From NCBI RefSeq assembly GCF_034140825.1, contig NC_089037.1, forward strand, positions 965,501-1,029,500: a DNA stretch of 64,000 nt. Direction: 5' to 3'. Every line of letters begins with the position of its first letter. Within the stretch, counting starts at the first letter, position 1. The notes beneath the pieces were generated by a model, which ran no database searches, was not told where the DNA came from, and was given only the letters and a program-made list of their open reading frames with translations. Source of the DNA: Oryza sativa Japonica Group. Its lineage: Eukaryota > Streptophyta > Magnoliopsida > Poales > Poaceae. This document shows positions 1 through 10,320 of this stretch, in pieces. The translations under genes were made by a program, and so were the position numbers.

Positions 1-503
1 CGCCTTGCTTGAGTGGACAGTTGGACACATGATCTTCGCCCATGATGATTAGCTGCTCAATTTGCCCGATTGATAGTCAAGTGTTCATCGGCTGGTAGCG
101 TGTCACCCTTTTAGCGTGATGACGCACCAAACTGCCGTGGTGACATATGCAGTGTTATGCCATAGATACTTAGTATTAGTGAAGAACTATTATAACATAT
201 CTCTCTCAAAAGAAATTATTGTACTTCTATTCTACTAGCATGTTGGGGAGTAGTGGGCATACATGCTCCAATGAGTATAAATTTGGCAGCCATGTTGGAG
301 TACAAAGTAGAAGACATGCATGAACACATAAACCATGTTCATTACAGTTCAGGAGGGTATTGTGTGAAGCCATAAACCATACGTACAACTGAAAGTATTC
401 TATACTGATTATCATAGACAGATTATCTCACAATCCATGCTTAAGAATTACGTCTGCAGATTCCAGTGATGGACTCCCTTTGGGCTACAACGGCAAATAT
501 CCA

Positions 504-1239
504 TCATGCCTTCACTTTGATAGCGGGAGCACGAGATGGAAGTTGCTGCATGGCAAAATGGGACAGTTGAGTACAAAATTCCAGTGCTAGTCTCACTAAA
601 ATTCTCCAAGAACATTGACTGGATGAACAGATTCAGTGGGTACCTGATAGCAGGAAATGAGTGAGGTGACGAATCCAAATGCCCCTGTTACCCTTGGAGT
701 GATCTTCTTGGGTGACAGCTGAAGAAGCCCTACGGCCACCACAACATCCATGGCCGCCTTCACCAGTGCTAGCAGCCGTTCATCCGACTGTTTCATCTTG
801 CTCTTGTACTGGTCATTCTACAAACCAAGCAGAAAAAGAGCGAGAAGGTTAATTGCATAAGCTCTATAAAATTTGTACTCGTCAATCGTCATCAGTTTCC
901 AGTGGGATGCAGAGATGATGAAAGAATGCACACCTCATATTTGTCAGTATCCCTCAGCTCTCTCGCCAGCTTCCTCATTGATTTTGATAGCCTCTTAAGC
1001 TCTCCAAGCTGCCAAATGGTATATATATGTTCAATGATTTTTATTGACTATCAAAATGAGGTAAAGAATTGCAGTGAATTACTGAAGTATTTATACCTCA
1101 ACTAGCCCTGCACAGACTGAAGAGGCCATCCAGCAGTAGAGGGATATCCTTACAATCCGGTCTGTGCGCTCCTTGTTCTAGCAGCAAGAACAGAAAAAAA
1201 ATATATCATTTAGACAATCTTGTATATCAACACAAGGCC

Positions 1240-1282
<43 letters not shown>

Positions 1283-1861
1283 CTGCTGAACCGTGTATCA
1301 ATCTTGACAACCTTGTATATCCCTGTTCTTCCCAACCATACAAATTGGTCCAGGAACAAGAAAGTCGAGAGCAGCGCATTTTTGGACTGCAATTGTAAAA
1401 GCCTTTGGTTAACAATCGCATCATTCTCAAGCAGATAATTCTTTGTTCGAATTTTTGTAAAAGAAAAGAAATACCTTCCCAAGCAAGACCAGTGTAAGAG
1501 GAGTCCCCTTAGCAGGAGGGCTGATAAGACCATGCAGATCATTGACCCACTGCAAATGCAAGACAGAAACAGTTGAAAGAACATAAGTTGCCTGACGCTG
1601 AGTTAACTGCTGTTCGATACAAGTATCAACTAGTACTAGCAAGCAAGGAAGGATATCATCGTTAGTGACCTTGAGAAGCCGGAAAACTTTGCGAGCAAGG
1701 GTGGTGGACCTGTCGACATCCTGTGCCGTGCCAGGCTGCCCGTTACTGATAAACTTCGAGCCGTATTGGATCGCCCTGCATATCTTGTCCCTGGCCTCGG
1801 CTTTGTTCAAGTACAGAACAACAAGGCCGAGCTCTGCTCGCGTGGCATCTAACGTGCTCAT
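504..1861 (-). CDS. PEX11: Peroxisomal membrane protein 11 (PEX11)
   Basis: Encodes a PEX11-family integral peroxisomal membrane protein, which elongates and divides peroxisomes. Seven coding exons on the minus strand: 1861-1670, 1549-1475, 1386-1312, 1177-1097, 1008-934, 817-644 and 545-504. All junctions are GT-AG in phase 0 and give 237 residues, the usual PEX11 size. The protein starts MSTLDATRAELGLVVLYLNK, has the family's basic, amphipathic N-terminal half (KICRAIQYGSKF) and ends in KVKA. Hydrophobic segments lie around LLSTFLFLDQFVWLG and near the C-terminus (MDVVVAVGLLQL). A probable 5'UTR intron ends just before the ATG (minus-strand acceptor about 9 nt upstream). The gene is divergent from PYRD with about 0.9 kb between start codons. 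An (AC)19 run lies in the third intron. The rice PEX11-1 paralogue is the likely identity, from memory. Confidence 0.93.
1243..1280. repeat. (AC)19 microsatellite in a PEX11 intron
   Basis: Uninterrupted AC dinucleotide run of 38 bases inside the intron between 1312 and 1177 of PEX11. On the PEX11 sense strand it reads (GT)n. It generates spurious Cys-Val and His-Thr open frames. Confidence 0.97.
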
Positions 1862-2777
1862 CTTCCTACCCTGAAGTAACCAAAGACGAGAGAGCCACAG
1901 AAAATTCACAAAATCAAATGCACATATACAACATATCTACCAAAGCACCAATCATCTAGCTACTTCTATGCTTTCTTCAGATTAAAAAAGCTTGTCTGGA
2001 AATGAAACTAGTGCACTGCAGCATAAGCCTGGAAGCATCGCTAGAATCAGCAAAGGTGCAGGAAGCAGTGAGATTAGGGATGTCTGATCAATTAATTACC
2101 TTGCTATTGCTAACCAGGGAGTAGGATGCAGCGCTGCAGAGAAGAGAGCGAAGTGGATAAAGGAGGGACGGCTACCTGATGTTTGCCGAGCCCTTCCACT
2201 CCTCCTGGAGACTGGAGCAGGGAGGAGCAGTGGCTTTCTTCCCCACGGCTATTTCACCATTCGATTGGTGTGGATTGAGATGAGATGAGATGACTCGTGG
2301 TGGCTGGACGGGGCGCGATTCCTCCCTTGGATTTGGGAGACTGACACGTTTGGATTTTAGTCCCCCCCTTACGTGTGGACACACAGGAAGCTCTGAATTT
2401 ATAATCCGAGGTTTTGTACTGACATGAACGATGATATGGGCCTGAATTTGTAGCAAACGCCTCTCTATTGGGCCTCTGAAACCAAGAGATGCAGTTGGAC
2501 CTGGCCTTTTTCGCAAGGCCCAACGTTGATGAGGAAAAGCAGATCGAACGCGACCCGGCGATGGATCGACGGCGGCGCCGGCTCCGGCGGTTTCGCGAGA
2601 TGGTGCGGCGGCGTGAGGCGGCGTTGCGTGGGTGACCCGGAGACTCCAACCAAAACGCTCCGGCCGATCGAGAGCCTCTCCCGGATCTGACGTCAGATGA
2701 GGCCGTACCGTAACCACCTCGCTTTCTATCACACAAACGGCTCGTTGGATTGGGGGAGTCTCCTCTGCGCGACGGAC
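1862..2777. promoter_or_regulatory. Divergent PEX11/PYRD promoter region
   Basis: Contains the leader of PEX11 (minus) and the promoter or leader of PYRD (plus). Several GGCCCA/TGGGCC (site II type) hexamers occur, near 2436, 2469 and 2516. Plant promoters of housekeeping and organelle-related genes often carry them. No TATA box is obvious on either side. Shared bidirectional control is an inference from the head-to-head arrangement. Confidence 0.55.
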
Positions 2778-4445
2778 ATGGCCTCCTCGCTCGTCTCGCG
2801 CACCCACCTCACTCCGCGCCCCGCCGCCGCCGCCTCGACGGCCTCTCCTTGCAGCGCCCGCTTCGCGGTCCGGCGGCGCCGTGGCCTCGTCGGCGGTGTG
2901 CGGTGCCAGGCGCAGGCGAGCGACATGGACGGCCACTACATGCGGCGGTGCGTGGAGCTGGCGCGCAAGGCGGCCGGACACACCAGCCCTAACCCCATGG
3001 TCGGCTGTGTCGTTGTCCGCGACGGCCGCGTCGTCGGCGAGGGATTCCATCCCAAAGCCGGCCAGCCCCACGCCGAGGTCAGGTCAACTCTCTAGTGCTC
3101 TTACTTGTTTCCTCATACGCGTTAGACTTAGACATAATCAAAAGGTTCCTTTCGATGCTGCTTTGTGCAAGATTAAAGTTGTTGACGTTTGTGGAATCCA
3201 TTCAATCTTGATGCAATCATTGTGTTAAGAATTCACACTAATCTTGATTTTTAGGCACGCCATCGGTAACATTGCAATGTGTGCATATGGAAAAGATGGA
3301 AATTGTAAATATTAATACAAGTAAAATTGAAGCTCGTTGTAACACACTGCAGCACACTGCATTGCTGTAGGAACATTGTCCATTGCCTATTTTATCACCT
3401 GCAATGGTCATGTATAATGAAGTTGATAATATCCTAACATATTTCAGTGTTACCATCTGCAGGTGTTTGCTCTGAGAGATGCTGGGGATTTAGCAGAGAA
3501 TGCAACAGCCTATGTGAGCTTAGAGCCCTGCAACCATTACGGGCGGACACCTCCCTGCACTGAAGCACTCATCAATGCCAAAGTTAAAGATGTTGTGGTG
3601 GGGATGACTGACCCAAATCCTATTGTGGCATCCAAGGGGATTGAAAGGCTCAGAAGCGCCGGGATAGATGTGAGGTTGTGCGTGGATGAAGAAGCGTCAT
3701 GCCGCAAGCTAAATGAGGCTTACATCCATCGCATGCTTACTGGGAAGGCCTTTGCAACTTTAAGGTAGATATTCAAATATCTTTGCAACTGTTATTTGTT
3801 TGAAATATATACAATGCGGAATGTTGGTGAATTTTAATCTGTTACATGAATAACAGAACTACACTCTCGATGAATGGAGTTGTCATCAATCAGATTGGGA
3901 GTGGAGCTGATCAACCAGAAGGATACTACTCGCAGTTATTGAAAGAATACGATGGAGTAATAATTTCAAGCAATTTTGCCAAGACAAATACCTTGCCTGT
4001 ATCCCGTGAAGCTGGTGCGAAGCAGCCTCTTTATATCATCATAGCGCAGTGCGAAAATTCCCAATTAAACATTCCGTTTCTCAAAGAAGAGCGTGCAGCC
4101 GAGGCAGTAGTTCTGTCGGATAGTCCTATCACTGTGGAGCCAGCAGGAGTTGATGTTTTAGTCCTTGATCAGATGAACCTGGATGCCATTCTTCAACTTC
4201 TTGCACAACGAGGGCTATGTAGTGTGCTGGTGGATTTCAGGGAGGCTGGAGGAGGCATTGCATCACTTCTGAACAATTTTCAGGATGACAAGCTGGTACA
4301 GAAGGTTGTTGTGGAGCTCCTGCCTGTCTGGGCGGTCAGCAAAGGGCCGAGCGACCTGGCGTTTGGTGGGAGCCAGTCATTTCCACTGAAGGATGTGGAG
4401 CACAGTGAGGTAAATGGATCCGTGCTGCTTCAGGGCTATGTGTAA
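2778..4445 (+). CDS. PYRD: Riboflavin biosynthesis PYRD/RibD deaminase, chloroplast
   Basis: Diaminohydroxyphosphoribosylaminopyrimidine deaminase, the second step of riboflavin synthesis, in plastids. Exons 2778-3077, 3463-3764 and 3857-4445 give 396 residues with GT-AG introns. The ATG at 2778 was chosen because the next ~50 residues are Ser/Ala/Arg-rich like a transit peptide; an upstream in-frame ATG at 2697 would place other sequence in front. The zinc deaminase motif is intact: PHAE at residues 97-100 (His98, Glu100) and [11 protein letters not shown] with Cys123 and Cys132. A RibD C-terminal reductase-like domain follows from about residue 200. In plants the PYRD protein is known to supply the deaminase while a separate PYRR supplies the reductase, so the C-terminal domain is probably not catalytic. 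Divergent from PEX11. Confidence 0.92.
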
Positions 4446-4857
4446 CAAACTTTTTTGGTTCGAGGTTGATCCTGCCCTGAGTAGCGCTGCATATTTTTAC
4501 CTCTCACTCTCTCTCGTTCTGGCTCTGGTAAACTGTCCGTCATGTAAACTTACCTGAATCTGCAGTCAATGCGGTGGTGCTCCTAGACAGGGATCTGGTT
4601 CTTCTGATTTTTACAGTATCATGCAATAAATCTATGAGAGAACTGCGAAATACTACTGTATCTAGCACTGTTCGTTACTGTTTCGAAATTTCTGTAGATC
4701 AGAAAACACTTTGCCAGGTACTGTTTAAGTGCGCTGTAGTGTATTTTCTAGTCCATTCATCCTGGACTGAGATTTTGACAATTTAGCTCTTTTAAAAACA
4801 TATTTTAAGAATGAACCTAAAAAAATAACATATCAGTGCCATATAGTTCGACATTGA
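4446..4857. other. 3' flank of PYRD
   Basis: Likely 3'UTR with an AT-rich tail. No further gene or repeat is recognisable before the MITE at 4858. Confidence 0.5.
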
Positions 4858-5166
4858 GGCCTCATTACGTTCAAAGGATTTCCATAGAATTATTGTAGGA
4901 ATTGAAATCATACGATTTTTTTCTTCTAATCCGTCCCAAACCCTTCTAGGTTGAGTATTTTTGGATGGAGGGAGTACATCATTCGTTTTATAGCAATAGA
5001 TCCTACCAAATTCCTAAGGATTAGTCTTACAATTATATTCTATAGAATTCTTAGCATGAGGTAAGACCTCTTCGAAAAATTCCTATGGATTAAAATGCAT
5101 ATAACATTCTAATCCTTTATTTTTCATATTCCTATAATTTGAAAATCCTTTGAACCGAATAAATCC
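4858..5166. mobile_element. Tourist-like MITE with TGA duplication
   Basis: Imperfect terminal inverted repeats: the left end reads GGCCTCATTACGTTCAAAGG, and the right end matches it inverted (CCTTTGAACCGAATAAATCC). They are flanked by a 3-bp TGA direct repeat at 4855-4857 and 5167-5169. About 309 bp, AT-rich, with no coding sequence. Family assignment is an inference from size and the 3-bp target duplication. Confidence 0.72.
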
Positions 5167-5224
5167 TGAGAGTCTCGCTGAGCTGTCAAACTCCACATTA
5201 GTAGAAGGTCACATTGATGCACAC

Positions 5225-5452
5225 GGGGACTGTTTGGGTGAAGGCTAACTTTGCCACAACTCCATTTGCCATAATTGTGTTGGCCGTAACTGTGGCAAAC
5301 TTTGACTAGAAAATGAGAGTATGACATGTGGGCTAATGTGCTAATAAAGTGTTGTTTGACTGAACTGTGGCACTCAACCAAACACTAACCTAAAAAATTG
5401 TGGCACGCCTAATGTTTAGTGTGGCAAACTGTGGCCACCAACCAATCAGCCC
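5225..5452. mobile_element. Probable MITE
   Basis: Begins GGGACTGTTTGGGTGAAGGC and ends with an approximate inverted copy (ACCAACCAATCAGCCC). The body has several copies of TGTGGCA-type words in both orientations. No clear target-site duplication was seen. Confidence 0.5.
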
Positions 5453-5553
5453 TTAGTCCCCTTCTTACAATTATGTTACATTTTCAACATTGTTTGAATG
5501 ACCCTTAGTCCCCTTCTTACAGTTATGTTACATTTTCAACATTGTTTGAATGA
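5450..5553. repeat. 52-bp tandem duplication
   Basis: Two adjacent copies (5450-5501 and 5502-5553) start CCCTTAGTCCCCTTCTTACA and differ at only one base by eye. It overlaps the right end of the preceding MITE, so the duplication came after or with that insertion. Confidence 0.9.
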
Positions 5554-5953
5554 AAGCAATGAGTATTTTAACATGTAATATGGATTCAGCGCCAAACACC
5601 TCCCCATGTAGAACTTGTACCATCTTAGCGAGTCAAGTTGAGATATTATACCTCGGTACCATTGTTGATTGCACATAGCTAAAAACCATTATTTTTGAAG
5701 TTTTTTGCAAGTCTATTTCTAAAATGGGCTAAATGTTCGAAATTTCAGCCATCTTGGATTGGATGACATGAGGCGTACCACAAACACAAACACATTGTAG
5801 GATAAGGATCCAGTGTGCAGTCATAGTAGAGATTGCAAGCTTGGCAGTTGGTCAGTTGGGACCGTTTTCCATCGTTGGATATGGCAATGAACGGTCCAAA
5901 CAGATACTACAGTAGTTTTAAACTGTAAATGCTACATGAACACGCTTTGTTTA

Positions 5954-6080
5954 TGCTGTGTTTAGTTCCTTCCAAAGTTGAAAGTTTGGGTTGAAATTGG
6001 TATGATGTGACTGAAAAGTTATGTGTGTATGACATGTTGATGTGATGTAAAAAGTTGAAAGTTTGGATCTAAACATAGCC
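5954..6080. mobile_element. Short Tourist-like MITE
   Basis: Ends TGCTGTGTTTAG and CTAAACATAGCC are near-perfect inverted repeats, flanked by TTA at 5951-5953 and 6081-6083. The interior has GTTGAAAGTTTGG words in the same family style as the element at 56241-56386. 127 bp, non-coding. Confidence 0.78.
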
Positions 6081-6349
6081 TTAGGTAAGATCTAAGGACA
6101 TCAATTTTTGATCCAATGATGGCTATAGGACTGTTTAAGTTACAGTAGCTATAACTATGTAGGTGATCCCAATCCAAGCATACGGTACTCCGACAAATAC
6201 AAACACGAGTCAAAAGTCAAAAACCTACCGAACGTGCACCGCGCATTATCTTGGATCAAGCCCAACCACTACAACACTAGTTCTCGGGGCTGTTCGTGAG
6301 TTGGACTCTCCACTCCTCTGCTGCTCAGCTCTCCCTGTCCCTGTCCATC

Positions 6350-7288
6350 ATGGCGTCGGAATCCGAATGCGTCGCCGTTGCTGAGCCGCCGCACGTGCAC
6401 GTGCACCTGCACCCCGACGGCACGGAGCCACTGGCCCACATCGCCGTCGACTACTGCCCCGAGGCCTGCCACCACGCCTCCGAGGACGGCGAGATCCACG
6501 TCACCTACGACGACCGCGGCGGCGCGCGCTGGCGGTCCCGCTGCCGCTTCCTCCCAGGCGGCGCCGTCGCCGCCACCATCCGCGCGCCGGCCGGGGACAC
6601 CGCCGGCCTCAACTACAACCTCTACCTCTCCTCCCTCGAGGGCTCCCGCGACATGGACGAGATCGACTTCGAGTTCCTCGGCCACGACAAGTGCGCCGTG
6701 CAGACCAACTTCCACGTCGCCGGCGGCGGCGGGAGGGAGCAGATCCACGTCCTCCCGTTCGACTCCTCCGACGGATTCCACCACTACGCCATCGCCTGGG
6801 GCGCCGACGCCATCGAGTGGCGCATCGACGGCGAGCTGATCCGGAGGGAGGAGCGCGTCGCCGGCGAGCCGTGGCCGGAGAAACCCATGTTCCTGTACGC
6901 GTCCGTGTGGGACGCCAGCCACATCAACGACGGGAAGTGGACCGGCACCTACCACGGCCGCGACGCGCCATACGTCTGCAGCTACAGGGATATCAGGGTG
7001 CCCCTTGCGCTCTCGTTGGAAGACGAGGAAGATCCATACAAGTGTGCATGTGTAGGAGATGCGTCTGCTGCCATCGCCGCCGCCGATGCTGCGGAACAGG
7101 TGGATGCTGGAGATGCGCCTGCTGCCGCCGCCGCCGCTGATGCTGCGGAAGAGGTGGATGCCGGGGATGCGCCTGCTGCCACCGCGGCCGCCGATGTTGC
7201 GGAACAGGTGGATGCCGGAGATGTGCCTGCTTCCGCCGCCGCCGCTGATGCTGTGAAAGAGGTGGACGCCGGAGCTGGTAAAGATTAG
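6350..7288 (+). CDS. GH16 (XTH-like) protein with 18-residue tail repeats
   Basis: Single-exon frame of 312 residues in glycoside hydrolase family 16, closest in style to xyloglucan endotransglucosylase/hydrolases, which cut and rejoin cell-wall xyloglucan. The catalytic motif DEIDFEFLG is intact, with Glu104, Asp106 and Glu108 in the expected E-x-D-x-E spacing. Typical downstream blocks follow: VQTNFHV, FHHYAIAW, and the WDASHINDGKW region. Two features are atypical. The N-terminus (MASESECVAVAEPPHVHVHL) shows no secretory signal peptide. After residue ~235 the usual XTH C-terminal domain is replaced by about four copies of an 18-residue Ala/Asp-rich repeat (VDAGDAPAAAAAADAAEE type). I used the first ATG in frame; an upstream non-ATG extension lacks a signal as well. 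Activity on xyloglucan is uncertain. Confidence 0.85.
   Translation: MASESECVAVAEPPHVHVHLHPDGTEPLAHIAVDYCPEACHHASEDGEIHVTYDDRGGARWRSRCRFLPGGAVAATIRAPAGDTAGLNYNLYLSSLEGSRDMDEIDFEFLGHDKCAVQTNFHVAGGGGREQIHVLPFDSSDGFHHYAIAWGADAIEWRIDGELIRREERVAGEPWPEKPMFLYASVWDASHINDGKWTGTYHGRDAPYVCSYRDIRVPLALSLEDEEDPYKCACVGDASAAIAAADAAEQVDAGDAPAAAAAADAAEEVDAGDAPAATAAADVAEQVDAGDVPASAAAADAVKEVDAGAGKD
7056..7272 (+). repeat. 54-bp tandem coding repeat in the GH16 tail
   Basis: About four in-frame units, each 54 bp (18 codons), the later ones beginning GTGGATGCCGGAGATG-like and encoding VDAGD-x-PA(A)n-DA-EE/EQ/KE. The copies differ mainly by substitutions, so length is conserved at 18 residues. Confidence 0.92.
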
Positions 7289-7715
7289 ATGATTAGATCT
7301 TTGCGCCTGTACTGTTGTTCGTTTCTGTCGTTGATTTGTGGGGGAAACGTGTTTGAAGGTTTGATTGTAACAATAACATGAAATCTTGTATAAGTTGGTT
7401 CAATAAAATGTCTGAATTTTCTGCATTTGGTTATGAAGTTTTCAGCATCTCTGTTCAGCATAATTTTCTTGTTCATCGTTTGGTAATAGGCCTATCCTCG
7501 ATACAGTTGCACAACAATTGTCAGGAGAAAATGTGCATAGCTTTGTCCACTAATATGGGTAAATTGAATCTCAGCAAAGTCTTATATGCAGTGTATTCTG
7601 CAAAAGAAATCTTTATTGATGTAGTATTGAGAAAATTCGGTTTTATCAGTTAAGTTTAGGTCTTATTTGGATTGGAGGAATTTTTTATAAGGATTTGCAA
7701 TGGATTCAAATCCTT
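7289..7715. other. 3' flank of the GH16 gene
   Basis: Probable 3'UTR and terminator of the GH16 gene (AATAAAA-like signal near 7401). Toward 7660-7715 the sequence resembles one end of an AT-rich MITE that continues after the retroposon at 9567. Confidence 0.4.
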
Positions 7716-7729
7716 AATATTCTATTTCT

Positions 7730-9552
7730 GTGGGGCAATCTAGCGAAAAGGGCCCCTGGTCGCTCCGCCCCAGGGGCGACGCGGGCGGCGATTCAAGCTG
7801 CGCCGCCCCCTTCCTTCCCCTGCTCTCCCTAGCCTCGCCGCCGCCAGAGCAGCCGCCGGCAAAGCCGGGCGGAGGCAAGGAAGGCGGCGGCGGGGCTTCC
7901 CATCTCCCTCGCTCGTGGTCAAGGCGGCTGGGGCGTCGACGAGACCGGACGACGGGAGTGAGGCGACGACGACGGGAGTGAGGCGACGACGACGAGAGTG
8001 AGGCGACGGCGACGATGTCGAGTTCCGGCGCTGCCGAGCACGGATCCGGCCCTCCCGTGGCCGGATCTGGTCCTCCCACCGGCGGGAGTCGTGGGGGACG
8101 GCGGGATCCGCCGTCCTCCCGGCCGGAAGTGACGACGCCGCGGCCTGCCAAGGAGAGGTGGGGGCTGGCGCGCCCGAGCCGGTGCGGCGACGGCAACCGT
8201 GGCGGGAGGCCGGTGACGGCGTCCGATGCCATCGTTGGGACGGTCGGCGATGGCGGGAGGCCGTGCGACGCGGCGAGCGGCGCGGGGCTTGGCGGCGACG
8301 GTAGCGCAAATCCCAGATCCACGCCAACTCGGTGCGGCTGTGGCGGCGGCAGTAGCTGGCGACGGCAATGGCTGACGATGGCGACTGGCGACGGCGGCGG
8401 CGGCAGCAGCTAGCGGCGGCGGTGGCTGGCGATGGTGACTGCCGATGGCGGCGGCGGCAGCAGCTGCGGTGCCTGCTGGCGTCGGGGCAGCTCCTAGCTG
8501 CTTGCTGGTGGAGGGCAACGGCGGTTTGCGGAGGCGGTGGCAGCGGTGACGGCTGCCGTGAATGTGGAGGCGGTGGCGACGTCGACGGCGGGGAAGAAGT
8601 CGGGTGCGAGGCGAGGATGGCAACGGCGAGGTGGCTGGGTGTTTCGGCAGCAGCGGCTGCGGTGGTGGTGACCGTTTCTGCGGTCACCGGAGACATGACG
8701 GCCTCGGACGGCTAGCTGAGGGCGTGGGAGACGGCTGCATCTGGCCGGCGCGGCATTGTTTGGTGGAGGGGTCGGAGACCGGCTTGGCGTAGAGAAGCGC
8801 AGCTGATGGCAGCGGAGGCTGGCTCGGCGCGAGAGGTGCGGGCGGCGGAGATGGAGGCCGGCGTGGCGCGAGAGGCGCGGCCGATGGAGGGAGGCCGGAT
8901 TGGCGCGAGAGGCGTGTCCGGTGGAGGAGTCCGGGTTGGCGTAGAGAGGCGTGGCCGGCGGTGGAGGAGGTGACCTAGGTGTGAGGAGGAGCTGCCGGTG
9001 GGTGTGGCGCGGTCTTCAGCGCACGAAGGCTGGCCGGTGGGGGACGCCGGTGCAGGGGTCCCACATGTCGACAAAGCTTGTGTGGTGGTGGAGCATCGGT
9101 GCGTCAGCCGTGGATTCGCAGGTGGTGAGCGGCGGGTGAAAACCCAGTCCGGCCTTGGTTGGACCGACAACGATACCTGAGGGCGTTGTTGTGCTGTCTC
9201 ACCCCTCAAGGTGGTTGCCGGGCGAAAGCCCAGTCTTGGCTCCTTTGAGTCCTGACGGACGGCGGCGGCAGTTTTCCGTCGCTTATCTTCTTGAAGACGT
9301 CGTTTTTGGCATCCCCTAGGGGGCGATGTCGTCTGTGTCACTTTATTGGTCTAGTGGCGGTCGGTCACGCTTAGCTGCTGCCGGTCCGGTGTTAGCCTTT
9401 TCCTGGGCTTGTGTGTTGGCGATGTCAGCGTGTGGGTGGTGGTATAGTTTTTTCCTTTTTCCTGGTTACGATTCTCCAGGGTTGTAATCTTGTAATTTTT
9501 TCCTGCTCTATCAATAGAACTTCGCACCGTCTTGTGCGAGTCGTTTAAAAAA
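7730..9552 (+). mobile_element. GC-rich non-LTR-type retroposon with A-tail and 14-bp duplication
   Basis: A 1,823-bp insert is flanked by AATATTCTATTTCT at 7716-7729 and 9553-9566 and ends in an A-run after GTGCGAGTCGTTT. That is the signature of target-primed reverse transcription. The 5' end has a small hairpin (GCCCCTGG 7752-7759 pairing with CCAGGGGC 7770-7777). The body is very GC-rich, with GGC/GAC-rich low complexity to about 9,000, then a less biased 3' region. No reverse transcriptase or endonuclease motif was found, so it depends on another element or is internally deleted. The final ~45 bases recur as the 54-bp insert at 35774. Long frames on both strands are composition artefacts. 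LINE-derived origin is an inference. Confidence 0.8.
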
Positions 9553-9566
9553 AATATTCTATTTCT

Positions 9567-9853
9567 ATAGGGTTCTTTGGGATCGAAGGAATGCAACTTA
9601 AAAAATCCTATGGATTTGATTTCATATGCCTCATTCCAAAGAAACAGCAAGCATTAGTTCATAGCACATGCTCATGTTTTATTTTCCTTTGAAAAGTCCA
9701 ACACACTCTCTTTAGTTCTCTCTATTTTCTCTCTCTCTCTCTCTCTCTCTCTTACCAAACAAAGTTTCTTCAAAATTCCTATAGTTTATTTTCAGTGAAA
9801 CATCCAAAGGCACATATTATTTGTGTTTTGATTTTGATATCTGTGAGCTGTAG
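9567..9853. other. AT-rich flank between two retroelements
   Basis: Continuation of the MITE-like AT-rich sequence interrupted at 7716, including a CT dinucleotide run near 9731-9752. No gene. Confidence 0.45.
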
Positions 9854-9858
9854 AAGAG

Positions 9859-10296
9859 TGTGGAGATTATGGGTACCCCATACCCACACGGCATGGTTAT
9901 CCGACTAGTTATAGGGGATAACTTATATATATGAAATATGTAACAGATCATGACTTGGGTATTACGTTTCCCTGTATATTATGGAACGGCCTAAAGTCCT
10001 GGTTTGATAAGATTGTAAAGTAGATTTAGGAAACCGATACCGTATTGGTTAAGGTTTCTATCTTGTAACCCTGCCCCCCAACCTATATAAGGAGGGCAGG
10101 GAGCCCCTCTAGGGGCATGAGACAACCTGATCGTCAGATCAATACACACCCGGCGGATTCAAATCCCCAAACAGGAGTAGGGTATTACCTCTCATTGAGA
10201 GGGCCTGAACCTGTCTAAATCCTTTGTCTCTGCATCCATCCACTTTAGGTCTCGTACGCTACCCCCTTTTATTATTGCCGAATTCATGTTTCGACA
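9859..10296 (+). repeat. 5' LTR
   Basis: 438-bp long terminal repeat starting TGTGGAGATTATGGG and ending TTTCGACA. It contains a TATA-like CCTATATAAGG near 10081-10091, the likely promoter core. Confidence 0.95.
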
Positions 10297-10320
10297 GTTG
10301 GCGCGCCAGGTAGGGGTTGC
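10297..10320 (+). other. Primer-binding-like site of the LTR element
   Basis: GTTGGCGCGCCAGGTAGGGG directly follows the 5' LTR, where a tRNA-primed minus-strand start is expected. The matching tRNA was not identified. Confidence 0.6.

Noticed and set aside
6269-6955. Minus-strand 228-codon frame opposite the GH16 gene
   Set aside because: Shadow of the GC3-rich GH16 coding strand; the plus strand carries the family motif.
7740-8696. Minus-strand frame of ~318 codons and other frames in the GC-rich retroposon
   Set aside because: Low-complexity Arg/Ser/Pro sequence, open on both strands, inside an insertion with defined ends.
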